Assembly: GCA_902465145.1 (NCBI GenBank)
Contig: CABQMD010000005.1
Location: forward strand, 1-20,051
DNA: 20,051 nt
Direction: 5' to 3'
Source of the DNA: an uncultured Succinatimonas sp.
GTDB taxonomy: Bacteria; Pseudomonadota; Gammaproteobacteria; Enterobacterales; Succinivibrionaceae
The position numbers and the translations under genes are program-made. Positions 16,091 to 20,051 of the stretch are shown in pieces. Position 1 is the first letter of the stretch, and every line of letters begins with the position of its first letter. The notes under the pieces were generated by a model, which searched no databases, was not told the DNA's origin, and was given only the letters and a program-made list of their open reading frames with translations.

Positions 16091-16107
16091 TGCATTAAAA
16101 CAATGCA
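16091..16107. promoter_or_regulatory. palindrome TGCATT-N5-AATGCA in the divergent prlC/aminopeptidase region
   Basis: A perfect 6+6 inverted repeat with a 5-bp AT-rich spacer lies 44 bp upstream of the prlC start and 139 bp upstream of the aminopeptidase start. Size and symmetry would suit a dimeric regulator, but no regulator is known for it and no second copy was noticed nearby. Confidence 0.3.
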
Positions 16108-16167
16108 TATCGCACGTCTGTCCGAAACCACGCATGATCTAAGGTTTTAAAATGACTCATTGCGCTG

Positions 16168-16176
16168 TGCTAAGAT
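16168..16176 (+). promoter_or_regulatory. candidate extended -10 promoter for the Xaa-Pro aminopeptidase gene
   Basis: TGCTAAGAT fits an extended -10 (TG-N-TAAGAT, four of six matches to TATAAT). No good -35 is present. Transcription would begin near 16183, giving a leader of about 60 nt before ATG 16246. Confidence 0.35.
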
Positions 16177-16245
16177 CTCATAAACTTTAACCTTTTTTAA
16201 ATATGAATTGATCCTTATTTTTACGAAACAGGATCTAACAAAATT

Positions 16246-18177
16246 ATGTCGGACAATAAAAAAATGATCCAACAGCGTTTGAATTCGCTGTTGTCTCTTA
16301 TGACACGCGAACAATGCGACGCCGTTCTGATCGCTCACGATGACGAATATCTTTCGGAAGAACTTTCCGACGACTGTCAACGCATACGCTACCTCACAGG
16401 ATTCACAGGTAGTGCCGGGATATGTACACTTGCACATCCAGATATATCTAAAATCGGACAGAATGATTTCAAACTTACAGAGAAAAAAACTGAGCATGTA
16501 AATTTGCAACGCTGTGCTGCTGTTTTTATTGATGGTCGTTATACAGTACAAGCTAAGAAACAACTTAATCCGGAATTATTCGATTCTTTTGTTATTACTG
16601 AATTAACTCCATCTGAATGGTTGTGCGCCGTTTTACCGCGCGGCTCTAAGGTCGGAGCAGATTTAAGCTGTCTAAGCTACCGCTTTTATGAACAGTTAAA
16701 AAAAGATTTATCTCATAATGATATTTCTATAATTGACTTAAAAAACAATCCAGTAGATGAAATCTGGAAAGATCGTCCCGCTCCGACTCATACCGAAGTT
16801 GAAATTTTTCCTGATGAATACAACGGATGTCCGAGTCCACAAAAACGACATAATCTTTCAGAGACTTTGCACGAATTGGAACAGGATGCCACCGTCTTGT
16901 GCGATCCGGAAAGCATCTGCTGGCTACTTAACATCAGAGGTCATGATCGCCACTGCCTGCCGGTGGTCAACTGCCGCATGGTTGCCTACGCTAACGGTAC
17001 CCTTGAGTGGTATATATCCGATGATCATTTAAACGATGACACTCAAAAACAGCTTGAAGCACATATAGGCCATATCGATATATTTCCTGAAAAACGCTTT
17101 GATGAGGTACTGGAACGACTTGGTAATTCCTCATCGGCAGTATATGTTGACCCAGAAACTGTCAATGCCCACATTCTCACCATACTTTACAACGGCGGTG
17201 CCAAAGTCACTTTAGGCATGGGACTTTGTCAATTGCCCAAAGCTAAGAAAAATCACGTGGAAATTGCAGGAGAATACAAGGCCCATATAAAAGATGGAAT
17301 TGCCATGTGTCGTTTTCTCGCTTGGCTCGACGAGTTAACCGCTATAGATAAAATGCCTTTCGATCATGAAGACTTTAAGCGACGTACAGCCGGTACCGAT
17401 GAAAAAGTAATTGCTGGTCGGGCTCTTTCTTTCCGTAAAGTAGAAAGCGATTTTATTGAGCCTTCTTTTGATACCATCTCCGCAATCGGTACAAACGCCG
17501 CCATGGTGCATTACAACTACGCCGAATCGGATTGCATAAAATCTATAGGCGATGGACCTTTATACATGATAGATTCCGGAGCCCATTACTTAGACGGGAC
17601 TACTGACATTACAAGAACAGTGCTTGTAGGACCTGGATTAACTGATGAAATGCGCCGCATGTACACACTTGTTTTAAAAGCTCACATCGCACTTTCTTCG
17701 GCTATATTTCCTTACGGAACATCAGGATTACAGCTTGACGCACTGGCACGACAACCTCTGTGGGAACACGGTTGTGACTTTGCTCATGGTACAGGTCACG
17801 GTGTGGGACACTTACTTTCAGTTCACGAAGGACCGCAAGCCATTTCATCTCATCGTAGCCTTGTTCCGTTAGAACCTGGTATGGTAGTGTCTGACGAACC
17901 TGGTTTTTATAAAGAAGGTGCCTTCGGTATACGTATAGAAAACCTGCTTGTTGTACAAAAATGTCAGCGTCCCGGGCTTACTCACATGTTGTGTTTTTGT
18001 CCTTTAACTCTAGTTCCTATCGACACTCGTTGTCTTGACACCGACTTGCTGACAACAAAAGAGCAAGAATGGTTAAATGATTATCATCAGAACGTTAGAA
18101 GTGTAATCACCAATGCGGCGTCCACTCTCACTGACAACGAAATTGCTTGGCTTACAAAAGCAACTCAACCCATATAG
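16246..18177 (+). CDS. Xaa-Pro aminopeptidase, long three-domain M24B form
   Basis: The enzyme removes an N-terminal residue preceding proline from peptides, probably in the cytoplasm since no signal peptide is seen. The 643 residues are far longer than E. coli PepP (441) and match the three-domain architecture of eukaryote-type APP1. That form has two creatinase-like N-terminal domains (the first with IRYLTGFTGSAG), an M24 pita-bread domain and a short C-terminal extension (about 590-643). The dinuclear metal site is D443 and D454 (DSGAHYLDGTTD), H518 (GTGHGVGH), E551 (SDEPGFY) and E565 (IRIENLL), with spacings close to human XPNPEP1. An unusual insertion of about 25 residues lies at about 64-88. 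ATG 16246 has an AGGAT about 12 nt upstream. pssA follows after 10 bp. The metal site is complete, so activity is expected. Confidence 0.9.
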   Translation: MSDNKKMIQQRLNSLLSLMTREQCDAVLIAHDDEYLSEELSDDCQRIRYLTGFTGSAGICTLAHPDISKIGQNDFKLTEKKTEHVNLQRCAAVFIDGRYTVQAKKQLNPELFDSFVITELTPSEWLCAVLPRGSKVGADLSCLSYRFYEQLKKDLSHNDISIIDLKNNPVDEIWKDRPAPTHTEVEIFPDEYNGCPSPQKRHNLSETLHELEQDATVLCDPESICWLLNIRGHDRHCLPVVNCRMVAYANGTLEWYISDDHLNDDTQKQLEAHIGHIDIFPEKRFDEVLERLGNSSSAVYVDPETVNAHILTILYNGGAKVTLGMGLCQLPKAKKNHVEIAGEYKAHIKDGIAMCRFLAWLDELTAIDKMPFDHEDFKRRTAGTDEKVIAGRALSFRKVESDFIEPSFDTISAIGTNAAMVHYNYAESDCIKSIGDGPLYMIDSGAHYLDGTTDITRTVLVGPGLTDEMRRMYTLVLKAHIALSSAIFPYGTSGLQLDALARQPLWEHGCDFAHGTGHGVGHLLSVHEGPQAISSHRSLVPLEPGMVVSDEPGFYKEGAFGIRIENLLVVQKCQRPGLTHMLCFCPLTLVPIDTRCLDTDLLTTKEQEWLNDYHQNVRSVITNAASTLTDNEIAWLTKATQPI

Positions 18178-18187
18178 GAGATCCTTC

Positions 18188-19555
18188 ATGTTTTTTCACA
18201 GTAACATTGCTGGGCAGCTTTACTGTCAAACCAGGCTGCAACAACTTTCCTATATCGCAGTAGATGCTGAAAATTATTCCGTACTTGAGACTCCTTCGCT
18301 GTTTCATAAGCGGATGTTGCAACTCATAGCGACGGCAAAACGCAGGATCATGATGACTGTACTGTATCTGCAGGATGATGACTGCGGCCGTGAAATTTTA
18401 AACGCTTTATATGAAGCCAAAAGCCATAACCCTCATCTTTATGTAAAAATTTATGTCGATTTTCATCGTGCTCAACGAGGATTAATCGGAAAAGAACCTT
18501 CTTTAGGCAACAGTGAACTTTATTATAAAGCCGCAGAACACAGTGATAATCCTCCCTCAATATACGGAGTACCTGTAAAGAGACGGGAACTTTTCGGGGT
18601 TATGCACTTAAAAGGATGTGTCTTCGACGACACTGTTCTTTATTCAGGAGCTTCAATAAATGACGTCTATTTGGACTTTCACGGACGTTACCGTTTGGAT
18701 CGTTACCATGAAATTTGTTCTGAAAAGCTTGCTGATTCCATGTGCAATTTCGTAAATGAAGCATTTCACACCAACTATGCCGTTCAGGATTTTTCCCAAG
18801 GACCGGTAAAAACTGCAAAACAAATACGAGATGACATCAGAACTCTGACAAGACATTTGACTCAAACTCAATACCTATTCAAAGGAGACCATCTGCATAA
18901 AAATCAGATTGGGATCTGTCCGATTGCAGGTTTAGGAAAACGTCGTAACACATTGAACCGAGCCATTTTATGGATGATCGGAGCAGCTAAAAGTCATCTT
19001 TTTATCTGCACGCCTTACTTCAATCCCCCCAAGCAAGTACAACTTCAATTAGAAGCGGCATTGCATAGCGGAGTAAAAATAACATTATTAGTCGGAGATA
19101 AAACTGCCAACGATTTTTTCATCAAGTCAGATGAAAAATTTTCCACAGTTGGAGTTGTGCCGTATATATATGAGCAAAACCTAAGAGCATTTATGCAAAA
19201 ACATCAAAAAAGCATAAACAACGGTCAGCTTGAAATAATGTTATGGAAAAACGGAGACAATACATTCCATGTCAAAGGGATGTTTACCGATCAAAATTAC
19301 GCTCTCATCACCGGAAACAATTTAAATCCTCGTGCATGGGGGTTGGATCTTGAAAACGGTTTATTAATTTCCGACCCTTCGCATCTTTTACAGGAAAAAT
19401 TCATACACGAGCAACTGTATTTACTGAAACACACTAAAAAAATTTCATCTGTTTCTGAATTAGAGTCTCCTGAACATTATCCTGAAGAAGTACAAAAAAT
19501 ACTCTCAAAAGTAAAAATGTTTAAAGCTTCAGTGATCATCAGACATCTACTTTAA
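18188..19555 (+). CDS. pssA: CDP-diacylglycerol-serine O-phosphatidyltransferase
   Basis: PssA makes phosphatidylserine from CDP-diacylglycerol and serine, the step toward phosphatidylethanolamine. It is the E. coli-type phospholipase D superfamily enzyme, not the membrane-spanning CDP-alcohol type. Two HKD-like sites are visible: H140/K142 in MHLKGCVFDDTVLYSGASIND and H361/K363 in FHVKGMFTD, followed by ITGNNLNPRAWGLDLENGLL. The 455-residue length agrees with E. coli (451). The reading frame continues upstream into the preceding gene, but ATG 18188 is chosen because AGGAG lies 7 nt before it and the product aligns with E. coli PssA. E. coli PssA associates with ribosomes and membranes peripherally; the Lys/Arg-rich C-terminus (VQKILSKVKMFKASVIIRHLL) resembles that protein's. 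Confidence 0.96.
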   Translation: MFFHSNIAGQLYCQTRLQQLSYIAVDAENYSVLETPSLFHKRMLQLIATAKRRIMMTVLYLQDDDCGREILNALYEAKSHNPHLYVKIYVDFHRAQRGLIGKEPSLGNSELYYKAAEHSDNPPSIYGVPVKRRELFGVMHLKGCVFDDTVLYSGASINDVYLDFHGRYRLDRYHEICSEKLADSMCNFVNEAFHTNYAVQDFSQGPVKTAKQIRDDIRTLTRHLTQTQYLFKGDHLHKNQIGICPIAGLGKRRNTLNRAILWMIGAAKSHLFICTPYFNPPKQVQLQLEAALHSGVKITLLVGDKTANDFFIKSDEKFSTVGVVPYIYEQNLRAFMQKHQKSINNGQLEIMLWKNGDNTFHVKGMFTDQNYALITGNNLNPRAWGLDLENGLLISDPSHLLQEKFIHEQLYLLKHTKKISSVSELESPEHYPEEVQKILSKVKMFKASVIIRHLL

Positions 19556-19568
19556 GGTTTCTTCTCTC

Positions 19569-20051
19569 ATGGCGGACAACAACGACTATTACATCAACAG
19601 TGCTGTTACCTCCTTAAAAGGAATTGGAAAAAAATATGCCGATATTCTGCAAAGCCAAGGCATATTGAATCTTTTTGACCTGTTGATCGATCTGCCTTTC
19701 CGTTATCTAGACGAAACCTTTATTACTTCAGCACGGGAAGCCGTACCGGACGGACGTTTCGTGCTCATGCATCTTAAAGTACGCAACAGCAAAACCTTTC
19801 AAGGAGGAAGAACAAGACTTTTCAAAGTGATTCTTGACGATGAAAGCGGTACTGTAGCAGCTGTTTTTTTCAATGCATACCCTGTATTCACCAATAACTT
19901 TAAATCAGGTTCTTCGCTGCTTGCTTTCGGTTCTATCAAACGTGACAACTCGGGCATCAAATGCTTGCAACATCCAAGAATTGAATTTTTACACAGTGAA
20001 GACTTGCCAAACTTAAAAAAATACTTAACTCCCATATACCACTTATCAGGA
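19569..20051 (+). CDS. recG: ATP-dependent DNA helicase RecG, N-terminal part (cut by window end)
   Basis: RecG remodels stalled replication forks and branch-migrates Holliday junctions. The 161 codons present are open to the last base and cover the N-terminal wedge region. VTSLKGIGKKYADIL corresponds to the SLTGVGxxxxxxL helix-hairpin motif of RecG. IDLPFRYLDET matches the conserved LPLRYEDRT stretch. An OB-fold follows, with VILDDESGTVAAVFFNAY and LLAFGSIKRDNSGIKCLQHPRIEF, then LTPIYHLSG, equivalent to the LTPVYPxTEG end of the wedge. The helicase motifs lie beyond the window. ATG 19569 is 13 bp after pssA, with AAGG about 11 nt upstream overlapping the pssA stop. Confidence 0.95.
   Translation, partial: MADNNDYYINSAVTSLKGIGKKYADILQSQGILNLFDLLIDLPFRYLDETFITSAREAVPDGRFVLMHLKVRNSKTFQGGRTRLFKVILDDESGTVAAVFFNAYPVFTNNFKSGSSLLAFGSIKRDNSGIKCLQHPRIEFLHSEDLPNLKKYLTPIYHLSG

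Noticed and set aside
16147-16563. 138-codon minus-strand frame over the aminopeptidase start
   Set aside because: It runs antisense to the conserved N-terminal domain of the M24B enzyme and shows no recognisable motif.
18113-18187. Extended N-terminus of pssA overlapping the aminopeptidase gene
   Set aside because: The overlap is 65 bp, the extra residues do not match PssA, and ATG 18188 has an AGGAG at good spacing.
1-20051. Mobile element, prophage, toxin-antitoxin, CRISPR or anti-phage defence system
   Set aside because: No transposase, integrase, repeat-spacer pattern or recognised defence gene was seen; nearly all coding space is explained by housekeeping genes plus the envelope cluster.

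Overview
The window looks like a chromosomal segment of a low-to-mid GC gammaproteobacterium. Fmt, RsmB, TrkA, TrkH, RNase II, oligopeptidase A, PssA and RecG all resemble the E. coli-type proteins, and def-fmt-rsmB-trkA is the classic gammaproteobacterial order. A menaquinone gene (menA), a secreted clostripain-type (C11) protease and the AT-leaning composition suggest an anaerobic gut or rumen lineage such as Succinivibrionaceae. That taxonomic guess is inference. No rRNA, tRNA, CRISPR array, transposase or phage gene was seen.

Layout. (1) 2-4641: a same-strand cluster of envelope or secreted proteins: the 3' end of a LemA-family gene, a membrane-anchored TPM-domain protein with a zinc ribbon, an exported TPR protein and an exported C11 cysteine peptidase. 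A 13-bp perfect hairpin at 4672-4708 separates it from the next block. (2) 4793-11509: def, fmt, rsmB, trkA, trkH and menA, tightly packed with two overlaps. These cover formyl-Met processing, initiator tRNA formylation, 16S rRNA methylation, K+ uptake and menaquinone synthesis. (3) 11510-11817: a gene-free, hairpin-rich 308-bp stretch that is probably the promoter and leader of rnb. (4) rnb (RNase II with a basic C-terminal tail), converging with prlC; a hairpin terminator lies between them. (5) A divergent promoter region, then a long-form Xaa-Pro aminopeptidase, pssA, and the 5' part of recG, cut by the window end.

How the genes work together. Block 2 and the rightward block 5 are mostly housekeeping. 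PrlC and the Xaa-Pro aminopeptidase are divergently arranged cytoplasmic peptidases that could share control of peptide breakdown. The part most likely to hold undescribed biology is the first cluster, where LemA/TPM proteins sit with a TPR protein and a secreted protease. The structured rnb leader is the second most interesting element. Several starts were moved from the longest open frame to downstream codons on ribosome-binding-site and signal-peptide evidence: the TPR gene, def, rsmB, prlC and pssA.
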